Made by a program: the position numbers and the translations under genes. From a virus: a DNA stretch of 64,000 bases. Numbering within the stretch: position 1 is the stretch's first letter; every line of letters starts with the position of its first letter. The notes under the pieces were generated by a model. It made no database searches. It saw only the letters and a program-made list of their open reading frames with translations, and was not told the DNA's origin. Positions 15,771-24,727 of this stretch are shown in pieces. The DNA is taken from the IMG/VR virus record IMGVR_UViG_3300047274_000210, positions 1-64,000 of that record; one strand, written 5' to 3'.

Positions 15771-16156
15771 TACTTTGTAGCCGGTTCACCGGTTTTGTAG
15801 ACTTCCCACTTCTTGCCAGTCTGCTGACTCTTTCTGTGAGCCATGTCTTTTAATCTATAAAACTCACTCTCCTCTTCGGGGCTGTCTGCGTAAGCGCCGT
15901 AGGGTCCTGGAAATACTTTCCACTTCTTACCGTTGATATAGATAGCAAAGTTGTTGCCGGGCTCTGTGTTACCTTCATCCCAATCTTCTGGATCTCTTAC
16001 TCTTTCGTCCATAGGAATACGATCTTTCTTATGTTTAACATCGCCTTGCTTTTCGGCACGTTTTAAATCTTTATGTGCTCCAGCACCTGCTGTCTTTTGA
16101 TTCTTAGCAACGAAGTTTCTTGGCTTACTTGCTGGTATAAATTCTTTTGCTTTCAT
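15770..16156 (-). CDS. basic internal-head-type protein (128 aa)
   Basis: N-terminus MKAKEFIPASKPRNFVAK resembles the T4 internal-protein leader (MKTYQEFI type). A basic half (HKDLKRAEKQGDVKHKKDR) is followed by a small domain with NFAIYINGKKWKVFPGPYG. ATGA/TAATG coupling with both neighbours. Proposed packaged protein; no enzymatic motif. Confidence 0.6.
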   Translation of the reverse strand: MKAKEFIPASKPRNFVAKNQKTAGAGAHKDLKRAEKQGDVKHKKDRIPMDERVRDPEDWDEGNTEPGNNFAIYINGKKWKVFPGPYGAYADSPEEESEFYRLKDMAHRKSQQTGKKWEVYKTGEPATK

Positions 16157-17409
16157 GACGATCTCTTTTGTTTAGGACCTTTACGAGTTTTCCATTTTTT
16201 ATCGGTAGAGCACCAATAGCGTCCATATCCTTCTGCTACACTTTCTTTCTTGTCTTGTTTTTTAGCGTAGCCGTGTTTAATTTCTAATTGATAACCCTGC
16301 AATCCTTGTTTGTCTAATACACGGCTGATAAATTCTTCTGCTTCTTTGGCATTATCAAATTTATCACCGAGATTATATTTTCTCATTTCGCCGTCTATCA
16401 TAACATACGCGATAGTAATAGGCTTTGCAGGTTCTTCTGCGGCCTGTGCAGATGTACCTAATAAGTTTGCCGCCGCTAGAGCAGCCGCAGCAACATTTTG
16501 TTTCCATCCTTCGTCAACGCTATCAATCATGGGATCGATGCCTCGACTACGTACTCCACCTTTCTTACGAATCTTAGCAAGTTCTTCTAGAGCATGGCGA
16601 ATTTGTTCCATGTTCATTTTAAGCTCTTCGAACTGGCGAGTCATTGTCTGCCATTCGCTGGGACTGGCTTTGTCTACTCTGCTGGCAAGATCTTTAATCT
16701 GTCCAGCGGCTCTTAGCATACGATATTTTAGTTTTGCAGGATTGCCTCCTGCGCTATGGATCATCGGATCCATGGGATCAGCAGGATCCATCTCAATAGG
16801 AGCCTCTGAAACATTTTCGGAGATTTTCATCCCTTTACGAACTGCATCGAATAAAGATTTAGCTAGGTCTCCTGCGCCTGTGGCTTCTTGGAATGCTTCA
16901 AAGTCATTATTAGCAGCAGCCAATCTAGCACCACTAGCACTGACTCCTGCAACACCTTCAGCACCATCTTCACGTTCTCCGCTAGATTTAAAATCTAATG
17001 TTTCGAATTTATAAAAGCCGTGTGCTTTACCTTCAACACCGTTATACTGTGTTAGAAGTTTCTTCATATCTTCCAATCGATCACTTCCGGCAACGTATGT
17101 AGCGTCTCGATAACCTAGGTCATATAGATATGATGCGATTTTTACAATAGTATTAAGACTGTTGTCTTCGACTACTTTATCTGCATGTTGGGGAAACATG
17201 GATTTGATAAATTTAATCTTAGTTGCGTAGTCTAAAGGATTCTTTTTAGGATCTTGGCTCTGGCTTACAAAAATTTTATAGTCACCGCCTACTTTAGCCG
17301 CAGTGTCTAATAATTGTTCGTGACCGATAGTTGGAGGATTAAGTCTTCCGAAGCAGAATGTGATATGCTTTCTACTAGATTCAGCCTCAAACATTTCAAG
17401 AAGTTTCAT
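16153..17409 (-). CDS. nucleotidyltransferase-domain protein with capsid-targeting-like leader (418 aa)
   Basis: MKLLEMFEAESSRKH leader, then a cytidylyltransferase-like Rossmann domain: ITFCFGRLNPPTIGHEQLLD (about 17-36) holds the GRxNPPxxGH motif that binds the nucleotide phosphates, and ATYVAGSDRLEDM (about 103-115) a second conserved turn. Residues about 190-400 form helical, virion-like sequence with repeated S-V-x-E-G sites (SVDEGWKQN, SVAEGYGRYW) and a basic Cys/Trp tail. Such fusions occur among structural genes of T4-like phages. The enzyme may be packaged and injected; substrate (NMN, CTP, ATP) unknown. Confidence 0.75.
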   Translation of the reverse strand: MKLLEMFEAESSRKHITFCFGRLNPPTIGHEQLLDTAAKVGGDYKIFVSQSQDPKKNPLDYATKIKFIKSMFPQHADKVVEDNSLNTIVKIASYLYDLGYRDATYVAGSDRLEDMKKLLTQYNGVEGKAHGFYKFETLDFKSSGEREDGAEGVAGVSASGARLAAANNDFEAFQEATGAGDLAKSLFDAVRKGMKISENVSEAPIEMDPADPMDPMIHSAGGNPAKLKYRMLRAAGQIKDLASRVDKASPSEWQTMTRQFEELKMNMEQIRHALEELAKIRKKGGVRSRGIDPMIDSVDEGWKQNVAAAALAAANLLGTSAQAAEEPAKPITIAYVMIDGEMRKYNLGDKFDNAKEAEEFISRVLDKQGLQGYQLEIKHGYAKKQDKKESVAEGYGRYWCSTDKKWKTRKGPKQKRSS

Positions 17410-17744
17410 CGCTTGTAGTCGCCTTTGCTCAAAAATTTATCCTGCTGATTGGCGATTTTTTTAGCCAAGTCGATAAGTTTTTCTTTGGGAAATTTTGTTT
17501 CTGGCTCTTCGATTTCGAATTTCTCGCAGTATTGTTCCAGACAACTTTCTAATGGTCGTATGTAAATTTTATAGGCATTGGGATTGCCTACATGTTTTTT
17601 ATGCCTATCTACAGCAGGAAAAAAATATTTGTTTAATAACTGATCATCGTTATCGATGAAAAATTTTAGATCACCTAACCAATCGGTATCATCTTTGTCG
17701 GGATCAGGAGCCCCTATAGGACTGAACATTTCTTTTAGTAGCAT
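17406..17744 (-). CDS. conserved hypothetical protein of the head cassette (112 aa)
   Basis: MLLKEMFSPIGAPD leader, then an acidic helical domain (DTDWLGDLKFFIDNDDQLLN..IYIRPLESCLEQYCEKFEI). Always beside the nucleotidyltransferase fusion in the phages I recall. AGGAACTGGTAAT upstream. Function unknown. Confidence 0.6.
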   Translation of the reverse strand: MLLKEMFSPIGAPDPDKDDTDWLGDLKFFIDNDDQLLNKYFFPAVDRHKKHVGNPNAYKIYIRPLESCLEQYCEKFEIEEPETKFPKEKLIDLAKKIANQQDKFLSKGDYKR

Positions 17745-17745
17745 A

Positions 17746-19170
17746 TTACCAGTTCCTGCAGCTCCAATAACGAGCTTTCCATCTTGGTCCTGGATTGGAG
17801 CAACGATGACGGGCTCTAAAACTCTTTCTGCGACTAGGATTAGATTTCTTAATACGCATTTTTTTATCGCCGAAATTTACTTTGACGATGTTACCGTTTG
17901 GTTTACGAACATATACTTTGTATTTTTTTACATCACCGGGTAGCTTTTTACCTAGCTGAACTTTTCTGCCTCTATAGTCAGCTTCGTCGAGGTCGTGTTC
18001 AACGCTTTCACTACCGCCGACTAATTTACCTTTAGGATAACCTGCAGGATCTTTGCCCTTTAATTGACCGGCTGGACCTTCTTTCTGTCCTACTTTTCTG
18101 CCTGCGAAAGGATAACGCCCTTCGGTATAGCTATTGGATTTCATGTAGTCTCTGGCAGTGTCTATATAGTCTGCTGCCTTATTAATCTTACTCTGTACCC
18201 ATTCTGGTAGATTGTCATCTACATCTAACATATTATATAATTCTTTGGCAGCATCGTTGATTGTGCGTAGGTCGTCTTTTGCCATGTCGCCTTCGTTGTC
18301 GTATTCTCCACGATTTGCTGGATCTTCTGGATCTTCGGAGTGATCTTCTTCGAACCCGTAATCACCGTAATCCTCATCAGATCCGTGACCAGCGGATGCC
18401 AATGCATATGCATCGTCGGTGTCGCCGCCTTCGTCTTCATCTCCGCCCTGAGCAAGTTCTTCGAACTCGTCTTGCAGGTCGTCGACATAAGGTTCTAATC
18501 TAGGAACCTCACCGCCGTCTTGATCGGAGTAAGCAGACCATACTTCTTCAGTAGCGCCTTCAAAGTCTCCTTGTCTAAGCATTGCTACGACTTTGCTAAC
18601 ATCTGGATCTCCGTAGGCACCAATTTCCATGGCATTTTCTTCGAATCTTTTCAGCAATGATTTTACTTCGTCTTCAAGGGAACCAAACCCTTCGGAAACT
18701 TTAACGCAGTTGTCTACAGTTTTGCCGCCTTTCTTTTTGGTGCCCATACGTCTGTAGCCTTTCCAACAGGCTTTGCCGTCGACGCCTTTTTGTTTTTCTG
18801 ATTCTTTGAGATAGCCTTCTAGGAAACTAAATCCCTGACCTTCTAATAGATCTAGAGCGAATTCGTCTAGTTCGATAACGATTCCGTCTTTAACGAAACC
18901 TACAACCGAAGATTCGATTTCAAAATCTTCGTTGAAACTGATACCGAAATCATCTCCTAGTTGGATTCCTTCTGAAAATCCCTTGGCTTTAGCTTCTTTT
19001 TCTAAATCGGCTTTTCTTTGGATGATTGCTTGTTTGATTTCTGGATCTTCAGCGGCAGTGGGATCCATCTGCAGATCCTGCAAGGCCTTGCGCTTGGCGG
19101 CAAGATCTTCCTTGTCTTTGAGTGCTGTTTCGCTGACGATAGCGTCTAATTTATTTAAAAGGTCTCTCAT
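17746..19170 (-). CDS. large acidic internal-head/structural protein with basic C-terminal domain (474 aa)
   Basis: N-terminal MRDLLNKLDAIVSETALKD leader; an ACWKGYRRMGTKKKGGKTVD block near residue 135; a very acidic middle (EELAQGGDEDEGGDTDDAYA); and a basic C-terminal module KVNFGDKKMRIKKSNPSRRK then RARHRC...ARYWSCRNW. The last module is shared by virion proteins of many aquatic T4-like phages. Several E-G sites (KVSEGFGSL, SYTEGRYPF) could be prohead-protease cuts. Late element GATAAATA 24 nt upstream of the ATG; GGAAGATACT ribosome binding site. Confidence 0.7.
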   Translation of the reverse strand: MRDLLNKLDAIVSETALKDKEDLAAKRKALQDLQMDPTAAEDPEIKQAIIQRKADLEKEAKAKGFSEGIQLGDDFGISFNEDFEIESSVVGFVKDGIVIELDEFALDLLEGQGFSFLEGYLKESEKQKGVDGKACWKGYRRMGTKKKGGKTVDNCVKVSEGFGSLEDEVKSLLKRFEENAMEIGAYGDPDVSKVVAMLRQGDFEGATEEVWSAYSDQDGGEVPRLEPYVDDLQDEFEELAQGGDEDEGGDTDDAYALASAGHGSDEDYGDYGFEEDHSEDPEDPANRGEYDNEGDMAKDDLRTINDAAKELYNMLDVDDNLPEWVQSKINKAADYIDTARDYMKSNSYTEGRYPFAGRKVGQKEGPAGQLKGKDPAGYPKGKLVGGSESVEHDLDEADYRGRKVQLGKKLPGDVKKYKVYVRKPNGNIVKVNFGDKKMRIKKSNPSRRKSFRARHRCSNPGPRWKARYWSCRNW

Positions 19171-19194
19171 AGTATCTTCCGTAAGATGATACTA

Positions 19195-19202
19195 TATTTA
19201 TC
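19195..19202 (-). promoter_or_regulatory. late-type promoter element GATAAATA
   Basis: Minus strand, 24 nt before the ATG at 19170; the transcript would cover the head-protein cassette down to the terminator at 13595. Confidence 0.65.
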
Positions 19203-19214
19203 GCTTTTGAATTC

Positions 19215-19571
19215 TTAGACTAGATAACTAACAGATGTGATAGTACCGTTTTGTATGTTGTATGCAGCACGTACCCATACAAAATTACCGGAAAAATTAA
19301 AGGTGCTAGCAGAAGTCCACGCAGAACTGTCCTCGCCTAGCCCTATAGTTGTATTATCTACATCAAACCAATCCGATGCTGCGGGATCTAAAGCTAGAGT
19401 CGCTTGTATTTTGATAGTGCCGACAAAATCTGTGACCTGATAAACAACAGTGTGTATAGGGTTACTTTTTTTGTGATACCCTGCTCCGGGATACTTGCCT
19501 CCGTAGCTATAACTAGAATCGACAGATTCTAAGCTGATATTTTCTAGTAGAACATGAATTTCGTTGGACAT
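19215..19571 (-). CDS. probable structural protein (118 aa), leaderless-type start
   Basis: Beta-rich sequence with GGKYPGAGYHKKSNP and NFSGNFVWVRAAYNI strands, typical of small virion-associated proteins. The ATG at 19571 shares a base with the upstream TGA, and GATAAATA lies 4 nt before it with no Shine-Dalgarno sequence. Confidence 0.6.
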   Translation of the reverse strand: MSNEIHVLLENISLESVDSSYSYGGKYPGAGYHKKSNPIHTVVYQVTDFVGTIKIQATLALDPAASDWFDVDNTTIGLGEDSSAWTSASTFNFSGNFVWVRAAYNIQNGTITSVSYLV

Positions 19572-20251
19572 CAAGTATTTATCAACAAAACATGCTCGTA
19601 GACCTTGCCCACAGCATCAGGATTAGCCATTTTCATCATTAGAAGAGTGGCTTCGTCAGTTACTAGCACATATCGGCGATCCCAGTTCCAGTCTGTTTTG
19701 ATAAACCAGTCCTTTACAGTATTTGAAATCTTTATCCTGCCATTTTGTGTATCTAACCAAGATAAAAATTGCTCTTTTCTATCACGATCTTGTTTGAGTC
19801 TATGGGGTGTTAGAAAAACCTTATATCTAAATTTATCATGCGGCAGTTTATTGACCACTATAAGATTTGATTTTGATAGTAAATCAATGGAATTTTCTTC
19901 TGGTTCAAAATGGTGTGTGATTAAATCTTGAAATAGAGTACAGGCATTAACATAGATGTTTTGATCATTGGTATATAGATCTATTAGATTAGATTCTAAT
20001 CGTTTAGTATAATCGTCCGGATTTAATGTTTTTAAGAATTTACAGAGTTCAACGATTTCTTCTGAATGTGCTAGAGCTCTTCTTAAGATACTGTGTCTGG
20101 CTACATTGCCAGATTCCGGATCCAACATAAAACCAATAGTGTCATCTAAGGATTTGGTCCTTAAGATTGACACACCGCTGATTTTTAGGGTAATTTTATA
20201 TAACCATTTACCGTAAAATTTTCTATTGGTTATTTTCTTCTTTGATATCAT
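19571..20251 (-). CDS. conserved hypothetical protein (226 aa)
   Basis: Basic N-terminus (MISKKKITNRKFYGKWLYKI), then a domain with conserved KFRYKVFLTPHRLKQDRDRK and FIKTDWNWDRRYVLVTDEAT blocks. I have seen the same blocks in other T4-like phages but not with a function. Overlaps the clpA-like gene by 29 nt. Confidence 0.6.
   Translation of the reverse strand: MISKKKITNRKFYGKWLYKITLKISGVSILRTKSLDDTIGFMLDPESGNVARHSILRRALAHSEEIVELCKFLKTLNPDDYTKRLESNLIDLYTNDQNIYVNACTLFQDLITHHFEPEENSIDLLSKSNLIVVNKLPHDKFRYKVFLTPHRLKQDRDRKEQFLSWLDTQNGRIKISNTVKDWFIKTDWNWDRRYVLVTDEATLLMMKMANPDAVGKVYEHVLLINT
19576..19583 (-). promoter_or_regulatory. late-type promoter element GATAAATA 4 nt before ATG
   Basis: Minus strand GATAAATA, CTTG, then ATG of the 19215-19571 gene. 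Located inside the last codons of the upstream gene. Confidence 0.55.
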
Positions 20252-22565
20252 TAGTTTCAGTAACTGCGATTTCGTCGGCGATACCTAATTTTCTCTTGGC
20301 AGCTCTAGTTAATGTTTTTACAAAATCTTCAACTGCGAAGACCGGTTCATTATCCTCGATATCAACAGTGACTTTGCCTCCGTTGACGAGATCACCGAAT
20401 AATACTCTGCGGCTGAGAGGAGATTTAATCTTATTATCGATCAATCTTGCTAAGGGTCTTGCACCCATCTTGCTATCGTACCCTTGTTCAGCTAACCACT
20501 TCTGTGCCTTTGTTGTTAACACGATTTCGATATTCTTATCTTTGAGCTGAGAATTCAGTTCGGAAATAAACTTATTAACGATCTGGATAACAACGTTGAT
20601 ACCTAACTTTTCAAATTTGATAACAGCGTCTAAGCGATTACGGAATTCTGGAGCAAAATACTTTTTAACGGCCTTGTCGTCTTCTCCGTCTTTGCTTAGA
20701 TCACCGAAACCAATGGCATTGTTTTCGTTATCTCTGGCACCAAGGTTACTGGTCATGATAAGAATACAATTACGACCATCTGCCTGTTTACCGTTGCTTC
20801 CGGTGATAAAACCGTTGTCCATAAATGCTAGTAGAATGTTACTGACATCTGGGTGTGCTTTTTCAATTTCGTCTAACAATAGGATAGCATTAGGATGCTC
20901 TTGTAGTTTAGTGATCAGTTGACCAGCATTATCTTCGTAGCCAACATAACCTGGAGGAGCACCGATAAGTCTTGCCACAGAGTGCTTCTCTTGATATTCT
21001 CCCATGTCAAACCTAACTAATTCCATACCCATCTTATCTGCTAGTGTTCTAGCAGTTTCGGTCTTACCTGTGCCTGTAGGACCTAAGAACAAGAAAGATC
21101 CAACAGGCTTGTTGGGATGTTTCATTCCGGCCTGTGCTACAAAGATCTTATCAAGCAGAGTATCTACAGCCGCATCTTGTCCGTAGACTGCTGCTTTCAT
21201 ACCTTTTTCTAGACCTGTTAGATTCTTGCTTTCTTTCTGCGCCACGGTTTCTAATGGCATATTGATCATCTTGCTAAGTTCGTAGGTGATTTGTTCGACA
21301 TCTACGAGCTGTTCGATGCCTTCTTCTGTAGGATCGTCCTTGAGCTTGTAACGAGCAGCAGCACAGTCGATGATGTCGATGGCCTTGTCTGGCAGTTTCT
21401 TGTCAGCCATGTATTTGATAGATAGCTTGACCGCTTGATCGATACCTGCATCGGTGATTTTTACATTATGATGTTTTTCATAATACTTACGGATACCCTT
21501 GAGAATCTTAACAGTCATTTCTTGACTAGGTTCATCTACTGTAACACGTTGGAATCGACGCATCAATGCACGATCGCTTTCGAAGTGCTTACGATACTCG
21601 TCCCAGGTAGTGGAAGCGATTAATTTGATGATACCTTTGGTAAGGATAGGTTTGAGAATATTAGCTAGATCGTTTGAGCTCTGGTTAGCTGCACCCGCGC
21701 CCTGCATCATGTGCGCTTCGTCGATGAACAGGATAATTTTACCCTTGCGTTCTAGTGAAGCTAGAACTGCTTTGATACGTTCTTCAAAGTCGCCTCGATA
21801 CTTCGAACCTGCTAGTAGGGCACTGATATCTAGCGTATAGACCTGATGATCTTGGATGAACTTAGGAACTTTCTTTTCAAAGATCTTACGAGCCAGGCCT
21901 TCGGCAATGGCAGTCTTACCTACACCGGGATCACCCACCATCAATACATTACACTTGTTTCTTCTTGCGAGAATGAGTTGTATCTTTTCTAATTCTTCAT
22001 CTCTTCCGATCACAGGATCGATCTTACGTTGTTTAGCCAAAAGGCTGAGATTAGTACAGAACTGATTGATAATTCTTTCCATTTGCGAGCTAGTGGCTAC
22101 CTGTGTTGTTGTTTCTTCTTCTTCTTCGTAATTCAGATTTTCTTGGAAGTACTTGATAAATTTTTCTTTGCTCAACCCGCCTTTGCTCAAGAAATAAAAA
22201 CCGAAACTATTTTTTTCGCTGAGTATGCTGATGATTATGTCAGCTACTTCCATTCGTTGTCTTCCACTGAACAACACCTGTGTGAAACAACGATTTAATA
22301 CTCGCTCAACAGAACTGGTCTTTTTAGGCTTTTGATCTGGATCAACGGCCTTGATATCGTTCATGTTGTTTTTGATATAATGTTCTAGATTAGTTTTGAT
22401 AAAATTAGCGTCGGCACCATAATTTTCTATAATTTGAAATGAGGGCTCGTCGCAGAGAATAGCATATACCAAATGCTCAATGGTTATGTATTCGTGATTT
22501 AATTGTTTAGCATGTTCAACTGCATTATCAAAAATTTGTTGCAGATTTGAGCTTGGTTCGATCAT
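20223..22565 (-). CDS. clpA: ClpA-like AAA+ unfoldase
   Basis: 780 residues, like bacterial ClpA (758). N-domain of two repeats (about 1-140), AAA1 Walker A GDPGVGKT (211-218) with ILFIDEAH, and AAA2 Walker A GPTGTGKT (495-502) with LLLDEIEK; the middle domain of ClpB is absent. The loop AIGFGD (about 617-622) is an [LIV]-G-[FL] ClpP-docking motif, so the protein could deliver substrates to host ClpP. No clpP gene is visible here. TAATG overlap with the deformylase gene, suggesting a proteostasis operon with deformylase and DnaJ. Confidence 0.93.
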   Translation of the reverse strand: MIEPSSNLQQIFDNAVEHAKQLNHEYITIEHLVYAILCDEPSFQIIENYGADANFIKTNLEHYIKNNMNDIKAVDPDQKPKKTSSVERVLNRCFTQVLFSGRQRMEVADIIISILSEKNSFGFYFLSKGGLSKEKFIKYFQENLNYEEEEETTTQVATSSQMERIINQFCTNLSLLAKQRKIDPVIGRDEELEKIQLILARRNKCNVLMVGDPGVGKTAIAEGLARKIFEKKVPKFIQDHQVYTLDISALLAGSKYRGDFEERIKAVLASLERKGKIILFIDEAHMMQGAGAANQSSNDLANILKPILTKGIIKLIASTTWDEYRKHFESDRALMRRFQRVTVDEPSQEMTVKILKGIRKYYEKHHNVKITDAGIDQAVKLSIKYMADKKLPDKAIDIIDCAAARYKLKDDPTEEGIEQLVDVEQITYELSKMINMPLETVAQKESKNLTGLEKGMKAAVYGQDAAVDTLLDKIFVAQAGMKHPNKPVGSFLFLGPTGTGKTETARTLADKMGMELVRFDMGEYQEKHSVARLIGAPPGYVGYEDNAGQLITKLQEHPNAILLLDEIEKAHPDVSNILLAFMDNGFITGSNGKQADGRNCILIMTSNLGARDNENNAIGFGDLSKDGEDDKAVKKYFAPEFRNRLDAVIKFEKLGINVVIQIVNKFISELNSQLKDKNIEIVLTTKAQKWLAEQGYDSKMGARPLARLIDNKIKSPLSRRVLFGDLVNGGKVTVDIEDNEPVFAVEDFVKTLTRAAKRKLGIADEIAVTETNDIKEENNQ

Positions 22566-23059
22566 TATTTCTTTTTCCTAAGTTTCTTCATAGCTAAGTT
22601 TAATTTCAGTTGGCTTACTTTGTCAACAAAACATATACCATCTAAGTGATCGTACTCGTGTTGAAAACATCTTGAAATTAATCCGGTCATTTCAGCGGTA
22701 ACAGTGTCGCCGCTGCTGTTTTGATACTCTACAATAATACTTCTAGGCCTTTTTACACCTAACCATAGATCTGGGTAACTAAGACAGCCTTCTTGTGAAA
22801 TTTCTGTGTCCTCACTGTATTCTATGATCTTGGGATTGAACACAGCGAACGGTCTTGGGAATCCTTCGATATTTTCACTGCCCATTACGAACACACGCTT
22901 GGTAAAGCCTATTTGATTAGCCGCTAGACCTATGCCGTTATTTTGTTGCATGAAATCTATCATTTGCTCTTCCAACAGTCGAGCATCGCCGTCTGATCCA
23001 AAGTTCCATTCAGTGCTAGGGGTTATTAGAGATTCGTGAGGTCCTAGTTTAAATGTCAT
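22565..23059 (-). CDS. def: peptide deformylase
   Basis: 164 residues. All three family motifs are present: [10 protein letters not shown] (about 42-51), EGCLSYP (about 90-96) with the metal Cys, and QHEYDHLDG (about 132-140) with the HExxH metal/catalytic site. It removes the N-formyl group from nascent proteins. Phage deformylases are known auxiliary genes of aquatic viruses. The start overlaps the dnaJ end by 11 nt. Confidence 0.95.
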   Translation of the reverse strand: MTFKLGPHESLITPSTEWNFGSDGDARLLEEQMIDFMQQNNGIGLAANQIGFTKRVFVMGSENIEGFPRPFAVFNPKIIEYSEDTEISQEGCLSYPDLWLGVKRPRSIIVEYQNSSGDTVTAEMTGLISRCFQHEYDHLDGICFVDKVSQLKLNLAMKKLRKKK

Positions 23060-23897
23060 TATTTTTTAATTTCTCGATAGTAGACTTTGTCTGTTGATTT
23101 ATATTTTTTGGTATTTCTACTTTAATTTTTATTAATAGATTACCGCGTCTTTGAGTTCTCATCAAAGGTAAGCCTTCGTTCTTACAGCTGAGAACAGTTT
23201 CTGGTTGTGTGCCAGGCGGCACTGAAATTTGTAGAGTTTTGTTATCCAGGGTTTTAATACTGAGAGAACAGCCTAGGATAGCATCCCATACTGAAACTAT
23301 TTTATCTACAACAATGTTTGATCCTTCTCTACGGAATTCAATATGCGGTAGTACTCTTATGTTTACTAAAAGATCACCGGGGGGCATATGAGGTATGCTG
23401 TTATCCCCCATACCTTGATATCTGATCTGTTGATTGTCTTCTATGCCAGGAGGAATACTGATGTTGATGATTTTCTTTTTACCGCCGGGGATAGCTAGTT
23501 CTGCATCAATATCTTTTCCCTGTAGAACTTCTTCTAGTGTGATCTCTACAGCGATGTTTATGGATTTGTTTCTCTGCACATTCCTATTACCAAAACCAAA
23601 CGGGCCACCGAACCCGAAATTTCCAAATATGTCGTTCATGTTGCCCGTGCCAAAATGGAATTCGAACGGACCTTGATTATAAAATCCACCGTTTTGATTA
23701 TTGGGATCACCTCCCATATCAAACACCTGTTTCTTTTGTGGATCGCTTAGTGTGCGATAAGCTTCTTCAACTTCTTTGAATTTTTTTTCGTCTCCGCCTC
23801 GATCGGGATGATATTTCATAGCCATCTTTCGATAGGCTGATTTTATCTCATCCTGACTAGCATTTCTATTAACACCTAAAATATTATAGTAATCCAT
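23049..23897 (-). CDS. dnaJ: DnaJ/CbpA-type co-chaperone
   Basis: About 282 residues from the ATG at 23897 (MDYYNILGV); an ATG five codons upstream is possible. J domain at 1-65 with the HPD motif ([13 protein letters not shown]), a Gly/Phe-rich linker ([16 protein letters not shown]), then the C-terminal substrate domains without the zinc-finger repeats, so closest to CbpA/type II J proteins. It would stimulate host DnaK. There is no ribosome binding site; a TATAAT box lies 6 nt before the ATG, hinting at a leaderless mRNA. Confidence 0.93.
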   Translation of the reverse strand: MDYYNILGVNRNASQDEIKSAYRKMAMKYHPDRGGDEKKFKEVEEAYRTLSDPQKKQVFDMGGDPNNQNGGFYNQGPFEFHFGTGNMNDIFGNFGFGGPFGFGNRNVQRNKSINIAVEITLEEVLQGKDIDAELAIPGGKKKIINISIPPGIEDNQQIRYQGMGDNSIPHMPPGDLLVNIRVLPHIEFRREGSNIVVDKIVSVWDAILGCSLSIKTLDNKTLQISVPPGTQPETVLSCKNEGLPLMRTQRRGNLLIKIKVEIPKNINQQTKSTIEKLKNNDI

Positions 23898-23903
23898 ACT
23901 TGT

Positions 23904-23932
23904 ATTATACATGAAGACAAAGGCCGCGTCTA
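23904..23932 (-). promoter_or_regulatory. sigma70-type promoter for dnaJ
   Basis: TAGACG (23927-23932), 17-nt spacer, TATAAT (23904-23909). The -35 box falls in the terminator hairpin loop and the dnaJ ATG begins 6 nt after the -10 box. Confidence 0.5.
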
Positions 23933-23940
23933 GCGGCCTT
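23920..23940 (-). terminator. intrinsic terminator after the 23966-24181 gene
   Basis: AAGGCCGC / GCGGCCTT perfect 8-bp stem with a 5-nt loop; followed on the minus strand by TTGTCTT, a short U-rich tail. Confidence 0.65.
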
Positions 23941-23965
23941 GTATTTAATGTCTTTCAATTACTGG

Positions 23966-24181
23966 TTATTTCTTTTGTGGTACTGCTGTGCCTTCATGTT
24001 TTTTATGTACTTTTACGGTCTTGCAGTTTTGTTTAGCCTTTTTAGTTTTTGGATCAATAACAGGCTTGCCGTCTTTCATAACATCCACGCAGACTTGTTT
24101 AGTTGCGGGTGCTTCGTCGGCTGCTGATACTGGCAAAGCTAAAACGCTGGTTAAAAGAAAAATTGCTAGTGTTGTTTTCAT
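23966..24181 (-). CDS. small secreted/periplasmic protein (71 aa)
   Basis: Clear signal peptide: MKTTLAIFLLTSVLALPVSAADE, with an AxA-type cleavage near residue 20. The mature part has two Cys (QVCVDVMKDGK, KQNCKTVKVHKK), possibly a disulphide, and a Lys-rich tail. AAGGAAACTAAC precedes the ATG. It lies at the end of the lysis region; envelope role likely, exact function unknown. Confidence 0.65.
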   Translation of the reverse strand: MKTTLAIFLLTSVLALPVSAADEAPATKQVCVDVMKDGKPVIDPKTKKAKQNCKTVKVHKKHEGTAVPQKK

Positions 24182-24192
24182 GTTAGTTTCCT

Positions 24193-24708
24193 TTATAGTT
24201 CGGGTTGATCGGGTTGAAACGGCATTGGTTTACCGCTGCTACTCATCATCGGTGCTGCTGGCGCTGTTGGGCGAGGTGTGCTTCCAAAGCTGCCTCCGCC
24301 AAAGCTACTTGGGGCACTTGGTGCTCCGAAACCTGTCGAAGCTGGTGCGCCGAATGTGCTCGGTGTTGTTGGAGCAGAGCCAAATGTTGTTGTGACACTC
24401 TGTGATACGGGTTGTAATCCGCCATTGTTAGCTCCCCCTAGTTTTTCTTGTGTACGTCCCCAAGCTGCAAGTCCTAGTACCGCACCCATAGCGATATGGA
24501 ATAATCCTGCACCTTGAAGTGTCAACGGATTCCATTGTGTGATCGGTGAATGAGTAAATGTTTGTAATAGACTCCATAGAATAGGAAATATTACCATGTC
24601 CATGGTACATACAACCATATACATCCATCCCATCATTGGACGCCATTTACTGTTCATCCAATCTTCTTTCTTTTGTTCGCTCGCGCTTAATTCTACCTTA
24701 TCTGTCAT
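24193..24708 (-). CDS. holin-like membrane protein with Pro/Ser/Gly tail (171 aa)
   Basis: SKWRPMMGWMYMVVCTMDM (about 20-38) and the second hydrophobic helix AGLFHIAMGAVLGLAAWG, followed by GRTQEK, match the WRP...GRTxEK layout of the three-TM phage holin families. The C-terminal 80 residues are low complexity (SFGGGSFGSTPRPTAPAA). Placed in the lysis cluster; proposed holin, but pinholin/holin function cannot be proven from sequence. Confidence 0.6.
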   Translation of the reverse strand: MTDKVELSASEQKKEDWMNSKWRPMMGWMYMVVCTMDMVIFPILWSLLQTFTHSPITQWNPLTLQGAGLFHIAMGAVLGLAAWGRTQEKLGGANNGGLQPVSQSVTTTFGSAPTTPSTFGAPASTGFGAPSAPSSFGGGSFGSTPRPTAPAAPMMSSSGKPMPFQPDQPEL

Positions 24709-24727
24709 ATGTCGCTCCTATGCAAAT

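Noticed and set aside
16310-17014. 234-codon plus-strand frame opposite the nucleotidyltransferase gene
   Set aside because: It mirrors a strongly supported gene with clear motifs, has no ribosome binding site and its sequence is Ser/Leu-rich antisense type.
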